A stretch of 64,000 nucleotides of DNA from Ophioderma brevispina (lineage: Eukaryota > Echinodermata > Ophiuroidea > Amphilepidida > Ophiodermatidae): assembly GCA_023653785.1 (NCBI GenBank), contig JAMKCH010012549.1, positions 1-64,000 of the forward strand, in the 5' to 3' direction. Of this stretch, positions 1 to 12,262 are shown one piece after another (within the stretch, counting starts at the first letter, position 1; every line of letters starts with the position of its first letter). The translations under genes and the position numbers were made by a program. The notes beneath the pieces are model-generated. The model had not been told where the DNA came from. It was given only the letters and a program-made list of their open reading frames with translations, and did no database searches.

Positions 1-220
1 ATTATTATCATTATTGAATTGAAATTTCATCAAAAATATTAGTAATATAATGACAATATCAATAATTTAGGCTTATAATATAGTTTATATTAACTACAGT
101 CGACTCGACGTCCATAATCAGATAGAAAATCTGCATTGTCTACATCCACTGTTTGTATGTACGGTCCAAATAAATACCGATCAGCATATAGAGTGTATCG
201 AGGGAAAAGTGTGTTTTATT
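1..220. other. AT-rich stretch, no gene seen
   Basis: AT-rich sequence before the first transposable element. No usable reading frame, tRNA-like box or clear repeat was seen. Confidence 0.6.
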
Positions 221-897
221 CATAGTGCAGTTAGTGTCCACTGTAAACGGGCCTCGACCTTTTCCACCCACCAAATCATTGTGACTGAATCCATTCATAA
301 GTTTGCCTTATTTAAATGATTCCCACTTCACAGGGCACCATCCAGTCACTGATCACTGATATTGCGATGGATGAGGCGATTACCGACACACTGTGTGCAT
401 GAACATTGGCGAGTAGCCTGTTTTTCCACATGTTAGAAACCTTGTTAGAAATGGTCCGTTTTCGGATATTTAAGCACCATATGGCAGCCAATTATCACCA
501 CCTTAAAAAAAGAAGATTATCTTAAGTGTCACTTCTACGAAGAGGTAGCCGAGTCTAACCGTTTTTGTGCATGGCGCCCTCTTGAATCTGCTCAGCAATC
601 ACTGGTGATTTTTGCCATATAGTTAGCATTATACCCTACCAAATACCACTCCTTTAGAAACTAACAATTTTCGGATTTTCTGAAGTGTTCTATCATAATA
701 AATTCACTTGTTATTGTGATAATATATTCTTACAATTAGAGCTTCTACCATGAAAATCCCTTGAGCACTTTTCTCGCACCGACGTGAGTTTTCTCCTGTT
801 CTATGCTTTAAGCACAGAGTACGCATGCCAGGTCATAGGCCTTTGAATGCACTTGTGTGCACAGTGAATAGGGAAATTGGACAGTAACTGCAAGATG
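221..897 (+). mobile_element. Non-autonomous TIR DNA element, copy 1
   Basis: The block begins CATAGTGCAGTTAGTGTCC and ends with the near reverse complement GGACAGTAACTGCAAGATG, so it has terminal inverted repeats of about 19 bp. The whole interval matches 50688-51368 in inverted orientation over its full length, with the same termini. No transposase reading frame is present, so it is a MITE or internally deleted DNA transposon. The boundary is backed by a related empty site near 48581 for the other copy. The superfamily is unknown, because no clean target duplication could be read. Confidence 0.8.
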
Positions 898-3800
898 TGT
901 GACTATCAGTGGCGGCTCTTGATTATATATTGATTAATTAAATTTACCTAGATTTGGACTCTTTATAGACAATCACTGATTTAATGCTGACACTTCACAG
1001 ATGACCTGGATCAGAACTTGTGTCCCCTCTGCATTTTTTATCTGTCGATTTAAATATGGTCACCAAACTTATACAATTGTGTGTTTAATTCCTGACATTT
1101 TTAAAGGTTTAATGTCAGAGTTGAAAGGCATGTATTGTTTCTTCTGGCCTATAACACTTAATTTTCGTTCTCAAAATGAAAAACAGCTCTCAGTGACAAC
1201 GGCAGTGACTGATAATACGTCAAGTCTACGTTTGCCCAATCAGCGTAGTTGAGTTACTTTTACAGGTTTTGTTGTTGAGGGTGGTCAGTGAAAAAAGTGC
1301 TTGGAATTTCATCACTAAAGCAGCGATTCTCGAACTTTTATCTTCACTTTGGCTGTTACACGTCCAATTCACTGTGAGGCAATGTTGTGATCAGATACAA
1401 TTTCTGTAAACTGTAGGCGGTGGGGGCCAATATATCCCAATTTTAGAGGTCGAATTGTTTCACAGGTAAAACCAAATCTTGACGAAAATGTTGATTTTTT
1501 GTTATGTTACAAGGCATCACAATGTTTCACATTCTAAAGCCTGTTGGAGTTGAAGTATCAACTCCACTCTATGGATTGTTCCTGAATTTTCATGTAAATA
1601 ACGGATGTGGGGGTCAGGGACACCCATGACGCGCTCCGCATCAAGCGCTAATCGTTTGTATTTCTGTAATCCCTTTTGATTGTTTGGTGCCGTTTGGCAT
1701 CTGTTGTCCTTTTCTGACAGATAGTTGGGAGAGATGTTTCCTTTTCAGCATGTCCAAAATTGTTAAAATTACATTTAATCCACTTACTAAATTAAATGCC
1801 GGCAACCAGGTTAAAAATTCATGAGACGAAATGTTTGCCAGATTCGTTTTAGCAGACAACTGGCCATAAATCTACTTGTCGTGGGAAAAGTTGAATTTGC
1901 ACACCTGATACCATTCATTTGATTCAAACTATATGCGTCTATACACTTCCTTTGTCTATTTGCATAATGATATTTTCACTCTTTCTTAACTGCCTTACTG
2001 TACAAACACGTTAATATTGCAATTGAACTATGATATCTTTTCTCCTACTTTTTCAATTAGAACAATGTATACTACTGGGTATACATTTATGTAAATTTAC
2101 ACCCTAAATAATTCTATGTAAGATATTACTCACATACATTGGGCAATACTTTATAACTCGCGAGAAGACTCGGGAAGAGGTGTTTGGAATACAATCCGAA
2201 TTTGAATACAAATATTAAATAGCATTGCTAAAAAAGGTTTAAAAAAGCGCATATTTTCATTTCTCTTTCTGATCTCTCGCTCTCACGTAGTTTGTTATGT
2301 AGGATACCAGAGGAACAATTCTCCATGCTAATTTATTTTATCTCCATCCTTTTTGGCGAGAGGTTTGACTATAAAGCCTAACCACATATCCCAATAGCCT
2401 ATTATTTATGTATTTTTCCGCCTTGGCACTAAGAACCTTTTCTTTCCGAATTGTTATATAAATTCTAAGTTACTAATAGTGTGGTTTGGTCTGGTAATGA
2501 CACATTCTCGTAGAATGTTTTTGTGCGAAGTTAATTTCTTGCTGTTTTTCACTTTAATTAGGGTCCAGAATGTCAGAAAATGATGGGGTTTAAATTTTCA
2601 GACTGCTGCCTCCTTGTGTTGTGTTGTGTTGTGTGGGGGGGGTGTTACTACCGGGGAAAATTTTTAAATCGGGTCAATTGTTGTTTTAATGTACATTAAC
2701 ATGTTCTTCTCCTTATAAGATAAGAAAAAAGTATATTTGCCGAATTTCCTCATTTAGTTAAAGGCTATATCGCCCATGATTGTTCAATGTCATGTCCTGG
2801 GGTAAAATTTAACCAATGCTAACTTGTGATAAGTTGTCTGTGTTGTCTGATAGGATCCAAAAGTTACTTTATAGTGTATGACATTTGGTCGGCGAATTAC
2901 ATAGCAAATGTAGCAAGGGTCCTATGGTCGATGTGGTCACCAACCTTTCCCTGGATTTGCATGATTATATCACTAATCAGTTAAAATGTAAATTTCCTGT
3001 TTCAGTATTGACAAGAGGAATCATTTGACCCACTTCACAACACAGGAGCATTTACCCCAGGTGACCTTGAACATTAGGGCTATACTGCCTTTAACTAAAG
3101 GTTGGAACCTAGGCAAATGATAATACTTTTCTAATCCTTATTAGGAGACGAACGCGTTATGTACATTAAAATTTTCATTCGGTTTTAATTTTTCCCCTTA
3201 CTAACGTTTTTACCCCTTATAAAAAGGGGCAGGCCAGTCCGAAAATTGAACCCCATCTATTTCTGACAGTTTCGAGCCATATTGAAACCAAACACCAACA
3301 AAATAAATTTTTATCATGAAATATTCCCCTCCGGAAATACACCCAACCACACTTAAGGGTAGACTGTGTTTTGTTAATCAAGTTTAATATAGATACCTAA
3401 ATAACACTGAAAATAATTACAAACTATTAACCTCTTATAATGCTCACAACGATGGTTGAAAACGTAAGTTTGCCCATAAATTTTTCTAGTAAATGTGATT
3501 AAAACATTCTTTAGGACCAGATTGTTATAGACTTTATGAACCCTCCCCACTTGGCAATAAGAAATTAATTCGAAAAGTGGGATTTCCGAGCACCGCTTGG
3601 CATTTAGTTTAAAGCAGGGGGTGTATTGACTTCACACCACGATCACACCATTATTGAGATTTCACTTTAATAGGTCATGGTGATCTCATAAAAACCTAAC
3701 ACATAAAAACCGTGACTGATACTGATTTTAACCATAAAGCACATTACTTAGTTAATTTTACGCATGATCCTGGAATGTCTTGTGGTTCTTAAACTTTTTA

Positions 3801-5405
3801 ATCGCCTTAATTACTGGCATGTGTTTAGTACAATATTGTATAGGAACATACAATGCATTATCGGGATGATTCAAAACACCCGCTGGTTTGTTAAGATGGT
3901 AAATAATATGTCGCATGCAAACCTTAGTTGAATTAGCATTTACATGATAACTCTAAGATTCACTTATTAGATGTTTTGGCAGTTTGTTGAAAAGCTAATT
4001 AACTACGTTTAAATGATAAAAGCCGCAAAATAACCGCAGCAAATTACCAATGCCAGATGGAAAACCTGTCGAGCCTTCGACTTGGTCAGTAGATACGTGT
4101 TCCATAAATTATTCAGAATATTATATTTTAACTCCTCATTGTTCCATGTTGCGAATACCAAACACGTACGCTTGTGTGGAGCTATATTTTGTCTATTTAA
4201 AGCACATCTGACACAAATGACATAGGTTGAATTTGCTAAATTTACTAAATACTGAATTTATCTATAAGGTATCTAAGACATATTACGTAGGAAGAGTTAT
4301 CAAAAGTGGGTGAGCCGATTATTGTCCAATTTTACATGTGCTATTTTCTCCCTTATATGCAAGCATATGATAAAAAATGATTACAAATTTTGAGATAAAC
4401 CAGCCTATCCGTTTGGATAGTAGAAGTAAAAACGTTTTGTAAATTGGCGGGTAAATTGGTCCATAGGAAGGTGTGTATTATGAAGACGTGTTTGTTCATA
4501 AGATCAGAAGAAAACATTCACGGGTCTGAAAGGGACACAATGGCATGAAAATATATTCAGACATAATGAAATGGACTCTTACTGAAGTCACTTCCACAAA
4601 TTTAAAAACAATCTGGGTGTTTACATATTGTAAAAAGTGAAGTGTTTTCCTTTTAAGCTTAACTTCTCAACCAAGAATGCTGAAATTACTGTCAGCAATT
4701 TATCAACTTCAAAAGCATGCAGTCATCAGCTCACAGACCATTGCTATTGTATATGTGCTTATCCCAGCTAATCCGACTTTCGCTTATCGGATCAATATTT
4801 TACTACAAGCCTGTACTACAATGTCTGAATCCAGTCTGAATGCTTTGAATTGCGTTACAAAACATGATAGATACACTGTAAATTCTGGGAGGGATGTCAA
4901 CACCTTGATTTTCTGTGGCAGGATTTGCCACGGACTGCCACGAACTCTTGCTGTTTTAGTGTTTTCAGAGAATGTAAATATCCAAATTGTTTTCAAATTA
5001 GTGGAAGTGATTTGGTCTTTTTCCCTTTAAATTTCACTGGGTAATGAGAAAAATATGAACCTTCTGCTGATACCAAAATCTCAAGGTGGTCGATCGAGTC
5101 ACCCACCTCTAAATCGTATCCTTTAATTACATGCAACCGGCAGATCTTTGTTGTTGAACGTTTTATCACATGAAAGATATGAAAGAGTGGCTTTTCCTAA
5201 CTTGAGTCTAGTGGTTGGTTAGCGTTAGGGGATGCTTGCAGTTTCAAATGTCTAATCTGTAGGGATAATATAAAATATTAGTATGGCCACTTGTATACAG
5301 TTTACACATATGTCCCTTTCGTTTCAATGGATATAATTTATAATAATTCAGGAAATAAAATCCAGAAAAGAAATTGCTGTGTTAAAAGGCAGTAAATCCT
5401 GGATG
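898..5405. other. Long stretch without a recognisable gene
   Basis: This holds only short, unrelated open frames (83, 72, 117 and 70 codons) with no recognisable motif and low-complexity or AT-driven composition. A TGTTG microsatellite and a small hairpin near 3211-3227 (CCCCTTATAAAAAGGGG) are the only structures seen. It could be intronic or intergenic. Confidence 0.5.
2614..2642 (+). repeat. (TGTTG)n microsatellite ending in a G run
   Basis: Four GTGTT-type units run into a run of nine G. Confidence 0.85.
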
Positions 5406-5437
5406 GGCGCGTGCGTGCGCGCGCGAGTGTGTGTGTA
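5406..5437. repeat. Alternating purine-pyrimidine tract (CG then TG)
   Basis: An uninterrupted GCGCGTGCGTGCGCGCGCG-like run passes into a TG run. Such tracts are known to favour left-handed DNA; nothing else supports a function here. Confidence 0.7.
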
Positions 5438-5659
5438 TGGCGGGGGGTGGAGAGGGAGTTCATGCGCCCTCCGATGTTTGCCAAAGTGCCAACGGGGAGG
5501 AATGGCCAGTGTAATAACACCACTATGCTGACCCTATATCGTCGGCTGAATGCAAGACCAGCGTAAGCGACATTTTTGTCGAAATTGAGTTTTTGGTGAA
5601 TTTTGAAAGAGGAGGTATTCGCGCATAATTTAAACTATGCGTGAAGATATTGTAAGTAC

Positions 5660-5797
5660 TTAAAAAGTTTGACACACATATTATATAGGAACTCCGAGAA
5701 ACTGGCACGCACTGAATTAAATAAAGACGAAGAATACACGGTCTCGAACCCGGTCCTATCGCTAACTAGGCGTGAGATTTACCACTGGACCACAGTG
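5660..5797 (-). mobile_element. tRNA-headed SINE-like fragment
   Basis: Read on the minus strand from 5797, the head contains an A-box-like TGGTCCAGTGGT (5781-5792) and, about 35 bases on, a B-box GGTTCGAGACC (5740-5750). This is the internal RNA polymerase III promoter layout of tRNA-derived SINEs. A full cloverleaf is not apparent, and the sequence continues into a non-tRNA body, so a SINE is favoured over a tRNA gene. The body end is a guess. It lies just upstream of the duplicated hairpin unit. Confidence 0.5.
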
Positions 5798-5889
5798 TTT
5801 ATGTGGATACCGGAGAAACGAACGCTAATGTACTTCAGTGTTTATTTTAGAGTCTCAAGCGGCTGTAATTATATATTATGCATTTAGAA

Positions 5890-5974
5890 GGAGATGACCT
5901 TTATGTATGATTCTATGACGATGAGTTTCGCCTCGTCATAGAGTCTACTAGAATCATGTATATAGGTCATCTCC
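5890..5974. repeat. 85-nt long-stem hairpin, copy 1
   Basis: The left arm starts GGAGATGACC and the right arm ends GGTCATCTCC. About 25 outer positions pair with few mismatches, then TCTATGACGA pairs with TCGTCATAGA around a short loop, leaving a ~9-base asymmetric bulge on the 3' side. Size and shape resemble an animal miRNA precursor, but a transposon hairpin is equally possible. Confidence 0.75.
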
Positions 5975-6042
5975 CTCTAACTACACAAAAAAAAATTTAA
6001 TTAGAAAAAGAAGATAACGTATACGCAATTCGCTTTTTCCGC

Positions 6043-6208
6043 TTAATGCAAGACAAACGTAAGTGTCACTTACGTTTGTTTTGCGTCTTTTATTTTTTCT
6101 TGTTTCAGACCAACGTAAGTGGCACTTACGTTGGTCTTGCATTAAACACAATTGCCAGTTCTCAGTGCAAGACAAACGTAAGTGCCACTTTCGTTGGTCT
6201 TGCATTAA
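6043..6208. repeat. Cluster of three near-perfect palindromes bounded by TTAA, copy 1
   Basis: Three palindromes share the core AACGTAAGTG / CACTTACGTT. They lie at 6048-6084, at 6107-6137 (a perfect 31-bp palindrome with a one-base centre) and at 6167-6203. The cluster opens TTAATGCAAGAC and closes GTCTTGCATTAA, so the whole block is also an inverted repeat ending in TTAA at both sides, as expected of a small TTAA-targeting element or foldback. No coding capacity. Confidence 0.8.
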
Positions 6209-6546
6209 CAAGAAAATACTGATTTCACGTACGTTCTCTTCTTTCGTAAACAAACATTTAATTACGTTTATCTAGGAGAAATTATTTCATTTATACCATA
6301 TAAATACATTTCCTATTTTATTACATTAATTATAATTGTCCACAGAGCTAAGAAATAGGCATTTTCACACCCGGATTGCAACTGAGCATCTGTCACATGC
6401 AGGACCACAAGGTCAATTTATTTTGCTATCAAAACAAATCATTTGCATACATGCAGAAATGAACCTGAATTGATAAATATTTAACTGGTCTGACAAATAT
6501 GTAGCCTATAGCCTTTTAAGGTAAAAAAAAAAAAAAAAAAAATTTC

Positions 6547-7227
6547 AGAGTCTCAAGCGGCTGTAATTATATATTATGCATTTAGAAGGAGATGACCTTT
6601 ATGTATGATTCTATGACGATGAGTTTCGCCTCGTCATAGAGTCTGCTAGAATCATGTATATAGGTCATCTCCCTCTAACTACACAAAAAAAGTTTTAATT
6701 AGAAAAAGAAGATAACGTATACGCAATTCGCTTTTTCCGCTTAATGCAAGACAAACGTAAGTGCCACTTACGTTTGTTTTGCGTGTTTTATTTTTTCTTG
6801 TTTCAGTGCAAGACCAACGTAAGTGGCACTTACGTTGGTCTTGCATTAAACACAATTGCCAGTTCTCAGTGCAAGACAAACGTAAGTGCCACTTTCGTTG
6901 GTCTTGCATTAACAAGAAAATACTGATTTCACGTACGTTCTCTTCTTTCGTAAAAAAATATTTAATTACGTTTATCTAGTGAGAAATTAATTTCATTTAT
7001 ACCATAATAAATACATTTCCTATTTTATTACTTAATGTAATTGTCCACAAACCTAAGAAAAGGGATTTTCAGCACCCCGGATTGCAACGTGAGCATCATG
7101 TACCTGCAGGCCCACCAAGGTCATTTATTTTTGCTACAAAACAAATCATTTGCAACATGCAGAAATGAACCTAATTGATAAATTTTAACTGGTCTAACAA
7201 ATAGTGTAGCCTATAGCCTTTTAAGGT
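6547..7227 (+). repeat. Hairpin-rich unit, tandem copy 2
   Basis: Second copy of the 5849-6522 unit, starting at the same AGAGTCTCAAGCGG and ending at the same CCTTTTAAGG. It repeats the 85-nt hairpin (6588-6672) and the palindrome cluster between TTAA sites (6741-6912). In the first palindrome a one-base change makes the central GTGTCAC into GTGCCAC. Confidence 0.85.
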
Positions 7228-7494
7228 TACCATACATATCTGTATCAAGACCTCATTGGATGGCTTGGAAGAATTCCCTGGAAGAGCACCACACGCGGTA
7301 TCAATTGCCATCGACCGTACAATTGGCCAGGCAGTTCTTCCTAACCTCCGCACTTTGTTTAAATTCCTAATGGTTGACATATAAATATAAACTCAGAATT
7401 ACAAATTTCACAAATGCATTTTTCCGCCTTCACCATCAACTTCTACAAAGAAATACCTATTCCTACGTAACCATGAATCCTAAATCTAGCCTTC
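7228..7494. other. No gene seen between hairpin units and satellite
   Basis: Short open frames of 69 and 80 codons cross this stretch but show no recognisable motif. Nothing else was seen. Confidence 0.5.
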
Positions 7495-8400
7495 CAACAA
7501 GACCGAAAAAGGACTTATACCGATCGGCCCATAAAATACACATACAATTACAAATTTTACAAGGCAAATCGAGACCCAAGCGGATCTTTACCAATCTGAC
7601 TGACACTCACCTTTAACATAGAGTACTACAAATAAATTAACAATTATCCGCCATCCGATACCCAAAGCGGATCTTATGAAAGATCTGCGGATAAACCTAC
7701 CATACAATTACCAAATTTAACCAGTCAAATCGAGACCAGGCGTCTTATATCGATCTTCTGGCACACTACACCACAGAAAATACAGCAACATTTCCCAGCC
7801 AACTCGAGATGCGAAGCGGACCTTATACCGATCTGCCGACACTCTAATACCATATACCAACTTCAAATTTACCAGCCAAATCGAGACCAAAGCTGACTAG
7901 ACCGATCTGCTATTATTACGCTGAAGTCCCAATTGATTACCAATTGAACATAGAGTACTACAACTTTTACCAGCCAAATCGAGATCCGAGGCGGACCTTA
8001 TACCGATCTTCCGACTCTAATACTTCAAATTTACCAGCCAAATCGAGACCCAAAGCGGATCTTATACCGATCGCTAGTATTAATGCTGAAGTACCCAATT
8101 GATTGCCAATTGGATCTGCCAAATCGAGACCCACAGCGGTCTTGTACCGGGGATCTGCAAATACTATCGTTTCAAATTTATTCCTGCCAAATCGGAAACC
8201 CAAAGTGGATCTAGTACCGATCTGCAAATACTTTTAACACATATAATGTATACCCTTTAACCTGCCGGAATCGAGTCGAAACCGGATCCTGACCCAAACA
8301 TCAATTACCATATATCTGCATACGTACATGCACACTATTTATTTACCAATTTAATTGCCAAACGATCGGGACCCCAAGCGGATCTCATCCGCACTGGCAA
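7495..8400 (+). repeat. Diverged satellite with AAATCGAGACCCAAAGCGG core
   Basis: About nine to ten copies of a roughly 43-base core occur: CCAGCCAAATCGAGACCC, then AAAGCGGATCTTATACCGAT. Spacing is irregular, with AT-rich spacers of about 40-130 bases. Some spacers are themselves repeated, such as CCAATTGATTACCAATTG and CATAGAGTACTACAA. Copies differ by substitutions and many indels. The 86-codon minus-strand frame here is a by-product of the repeat. Confidence 0.8.
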
Positions 8401-11400
8401 CTACTATATATATATCATAGTTGTATGTTAAAAATTTTTTGGATGTTTAAACTCAAATTAAAATATCCAAAGGGCACTCCCCAAATATTAGCAAAAAGGA
8501 TGCCACTGGGAGGTAAGGGCCGGGAATTCGAAAAAACTACCACACTCCGCATGTGATGAAACGATCATTGTGAAAACACCAATCACCGAGCCAGAACGCT
8601 GCAAATAAATCATGCGTCTTCGCATCCCAATAAATACCTGAGCGACCGATTGGCGCTTTGAAGGCCCTCTTTGAATACCCAATCGAACTGCAAAATAAAA
8701 TTACTCCCTGCACAGACTCGGACGGCGATAACAATTCTTTAGATTTAGCCTGTTACAAACCCGTTTCTACGCTGCTCTCATAAAATTAGTTATGAGACCC
8801 ATCTATATAGACAATAAAACCAGAAAGTTCTTATCCTATCAAATGTCTTTAAAAAATAGACGCTAAAGATGCGTTTCGTATAAATATGTACATGAGCGCT
8901 TAATGACAACCAATCCTGATCAGTTATGAATTAAACAGTAAATTTAACTAAGTATACAATTCGGTTTGAAAGAGAGCCGACAATTTATATCCAACCCATA
9001 ATGACCAACTTATGTGGGGCCTGTTTCTCCACAATTTAATAAAGAATGGTTCTGTAAATTGTTTATTACGCAGTCACGTCATTTATTATCACAATCACTT
9101 GATGTGGTCTTCGTGGGCGTCGTTCGCGGAGAGCAGCTGAGGAATTTAGTCACGATAGGCCGTGACCGAGCCGACCTTTGATTGCCACTGGGAATTCGGC
9201 CTTTTCAGAGTGTGCCCGGCAATGGGCTATCGTGACTAACCTGTATCAACTGCCCATGGGTGCTCTAAGACTACGACATTATGACCACGTTTAATTAAAC
9301 GACGTGGCTGATAGTAATTATGGTAACTGTCTTTATAAAGGGGAAAGAGGCCCATGTCTATGATTATGTTGAATGAGAAGAGTATCTATAGTTAAATTAT
9401 AAAAGTACTGAAATGTAGCAAAACTGTCTGTGGAAACCTGAAATATGGCGTACTGAGTCTAACATTATAACAGGAGGCACACCAGCTTCTCTTTCCTCTG
9501 ATTTTACGTTCAAAGTTGATGTCTACGTTCATTCCTAGGGGAGGTAATTTATCTTATCACTTCATGTTGGATTAGGATTAATACGTGTTCATTCATGTAA
9601 GAACATCATGGCCGATTATTCACATTCACTTCCACAGTACATATCCAATTTTAAAGTGAAGTAATGGGATGCAAGATGAAACAAGCGTGCTGTACACCAA
9701 TCGTAGCTATTCTGCATAGGCGGGACGAGATGGAAAGGATATTATTATCTTCGTTAAAGTTCATTGAATTAGAGGTTCACGTGATCAATGGCGACTTTTG
9801 TACCTGTCAATATTCATTGTTGGTCACAGGGAAATGCTGAAAACCGAGTTATGTGGAGAAATTGTGTTGAAACCAAAACAAATTAACATTTAATACTGTC
9901 CGACACTCTGAAAATTAATGTAACAGGAAACCTGATTTCCCCAACCTGTCTCCTTTCCGTGATGTAGATAAAAAGTAAGGAAAGAAATAAATCGAGCCAG
10001 AAACTCACAAATGTTTTATCAAGATATAATATATGCGTCCACATAAGAACTGATAACCTTTCCAAAATGTATTTTATTAAAGATTTAGCTGTAAGTATGT
10101 TCCAATTTGGCTACAGTGTATATAGTGGGTTCCATATGGGGAGCTTAAACATCAGAGGTCTATCGTTGGATGACCCGTTGATGACGATAATGAGGATGGA
10201 ACCATTGCTTTCAGCATCAGTTTTGTATTGTCTTTGTGGGTTAAACGTGGGGACACAGCAAGATTCCTACTCACGGTGTAACCCAGAGCTTAGGCTACTC
10301 CATGGGTACTCTTAGCTCTATTCCAATGGTACCCCTTGATGCACTATTGATGTGGTACCTACAATAAGTACTTTGTTTGGGGAAAAAGTTACGAACCACT
10401 GGTAGGATAGCAGCTATGTTTACGTTAGCCAGTTACCACCTATCAGTGTACTCTGCAGTATGCCTGCTAGGTTGACTGACGGTTACCCAGTGTATAGCCC
10501 CCAGTAGTGGAGACCTCTGAAGTACTCAAGGGAGTACCTTCACAGGTACTCCCTACCAGCTGCCTGTGGCAGCACATTGGACCATAGAGGACGAAAAAAT
10601 TCCATGTTGTTTACGACTTTTTATCATTTTCAAGCTTGTAAACATCAATATTTGGTTTGAGCATCACCAAAAAACCCCTTAATGATGACATTTTGTGTAA
10701 AAACACAAACCTATGTGACCAAAATGTTAAAATGGTAAAAATTACTAAAATAATCACACAAAGCCCAAAGACTCATTTTGAATGGGATTACCATGCAGTA
10801 CACCCGTTGATGGTGTTGACTAGTGGTTAAGACTACTGCGTGTATACCTAGGTGGATGGTTACCCCCACTTTTGCGGGCCGCGATATGGTACCCATGCGG
10901 GTGAGTACTCCACGGCTACTTAATAGCACTTCAAAAGGTACTCCCATGAAGAAATTGGTTGTGTATTTGATGAATCTAGAGAATACAAATGTTGCCTTTA
11001 GACAGAGACTTGTTGTATGCATGAGGCGTCATCGGTCGACACATTTAAGTGAGAAACAATGACACGAGGCGACAGATCTGTTTCACACAAAATAATGTGT
11101 GTTTTTTGTGTTATTCAAACGATAAAAACAGCTTGCAAGGCCTTTAGAGAATATCCACACACTGATTCTCAGGCAACCATGCAGTTCATGTATGAAGGCT
11201 TGCATATAATTGCTCCGGAAGCTAATTAATCACTTCGTTGAACTGTGACAATGTTGTATGAGACTTTCCGTTTTAAAATCACTAGACAAAACATTCAAAC
11301 TAAATGTACTTACTATGCCGAGATCCTTAAAAAGGAGTATGTGATTCTGCCAGTCCAAATAACTCATACTATTCCTGAAGTATGCAAAAGCTCTTTTCAG

Positions 11401-12186
11401 CAATCTTTTAAATATATGATTTTATTTGGGGGAACCGATTTTATCACAGTTGATCATTTTCAGGTTGTATTGGAACATGGGTAACCAAACTCTAATTGCT
11501 AATTCCAGAAAAAGGTTGCTTGTTAGGAGAAATTATTTTTCTATGCTTTTCTAATTTCTTGAACTACTTTTTAAGGACACCGCAGATATGACGCTATCTC
11601 GCGGCCATATATTTCTCCCATGAGCTCTCAGCGTCAAATAAATATAGAAGCATTGAAATGTCAGGTATTATGGGGTTATGTGATTTGTTTTCTAAAAAAA
11701 TAAGTCATTTGGTAACTAACACAAGATGACTATTTTATGAAGTATGTGTATAACTAGGTGACAGGTTAAATGTGCACCAGTCTGATTCTTTTCTTTGTCA
11801 TTTAGATGTCAAACTCTACATGTTTAGATCATTATCGACAATACGAAAGGTTAAATATCACATGGCGGAACGACTTTGAACCATTAAGCGGATCGCTGCG
11901 ATGTGTTTGAAGCGAGAAATGTCGGCCAGACGCGTGTGAATGTATTAAATCGCTATCAGATCACGTGCTTAATGACTTCTAGATAATCTGTAACACGCAG
12001 AACGCACACCTCGTACTCCATCGGCTTATATAACACGTGCTGTTATGAATCCAAGGGCGCAAAAGCTCTGTTTTTGTGCTTTAGAAAAGTGTTCCATTTT
12101 CTTGTCTAAGATGGTTAGGATGTACAACACCAAAGACACCGGCTATTCGTTTTTTGTGATAAAAAGTGTATGAAATATTGTTATTT
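8401..12186. other. Long stretch without a recognisable gene
   Basis: Only short unrelated open frames (60-103 codons) without recognisable domains. Small structures seen: an inverted pair TTAGTCACGATAGGCC / GGGCTATCGTGACTAA (9146-9239) and a 10-bp-stem hairpin GGGAGTACC / GGTACTCCC (10530-10553). The latter lies in a region (about 10130-10930) unusually rich in GTACC/GGTAC words. Confidence 0.5.
9146..9239. repeat. Short inverted repeat (15-16-bp arms)
   Basis: The arms at 9146-9161 and 9224-9239 pair with one mismatch, enclosing about 62 bases. This may be the remnant of a small MITE. Confidence 0.55.
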
Positions 12187-12262
12187 GGTGGTCCTTATAA
12201 AGCCATGTTTTTCTTGGAATTTTTAAATTCCAAGAAAAACATGGCTTTAGGTCGGAGTCACC
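12187..12262. repeat. Near-perfect long palindrome with two-base loop
   Basis: The arms AAAGCCATGTTTTTCTTGG... and its exact complement pair over 24 bases (12199-12248) with only TT between them. Pairing continues imperfectly outward (GGTGGTCC against GGAGTCACC) to the stated limits. The two short open frames here are by-products. Confidence 0.85.

Larger units (their letters stand above)
5849..6522 (+). repeat. Hairpin-rich unit, tandem copy 1
   Basis: This ~674-bp block starts AGAGTCTCAAGCGGCTG and is repeated directly 698 bases downstream. It contains an 85-nt hairpin followed by three consecutive palindromes. The copies are joined by a run of 20 A (6523-6542). The left ~390 bases are almost identical between copies; the right ~280 bases differ by many small indels and substitutions. 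Apparent reading frames on both strands here (repeating a QDQRKWHLR-like peptide) arise from the palindromes and are not credible genes. Confidence 0.85.

Noticed and set aside
5981..6979. Overlapping open frames on both strands with QDQRKWHLRLSC-like repeats
   Set aside because: They arise because palindromic DNA reads similarly on both strands; two tandem copies repeat the effect. No protein family.
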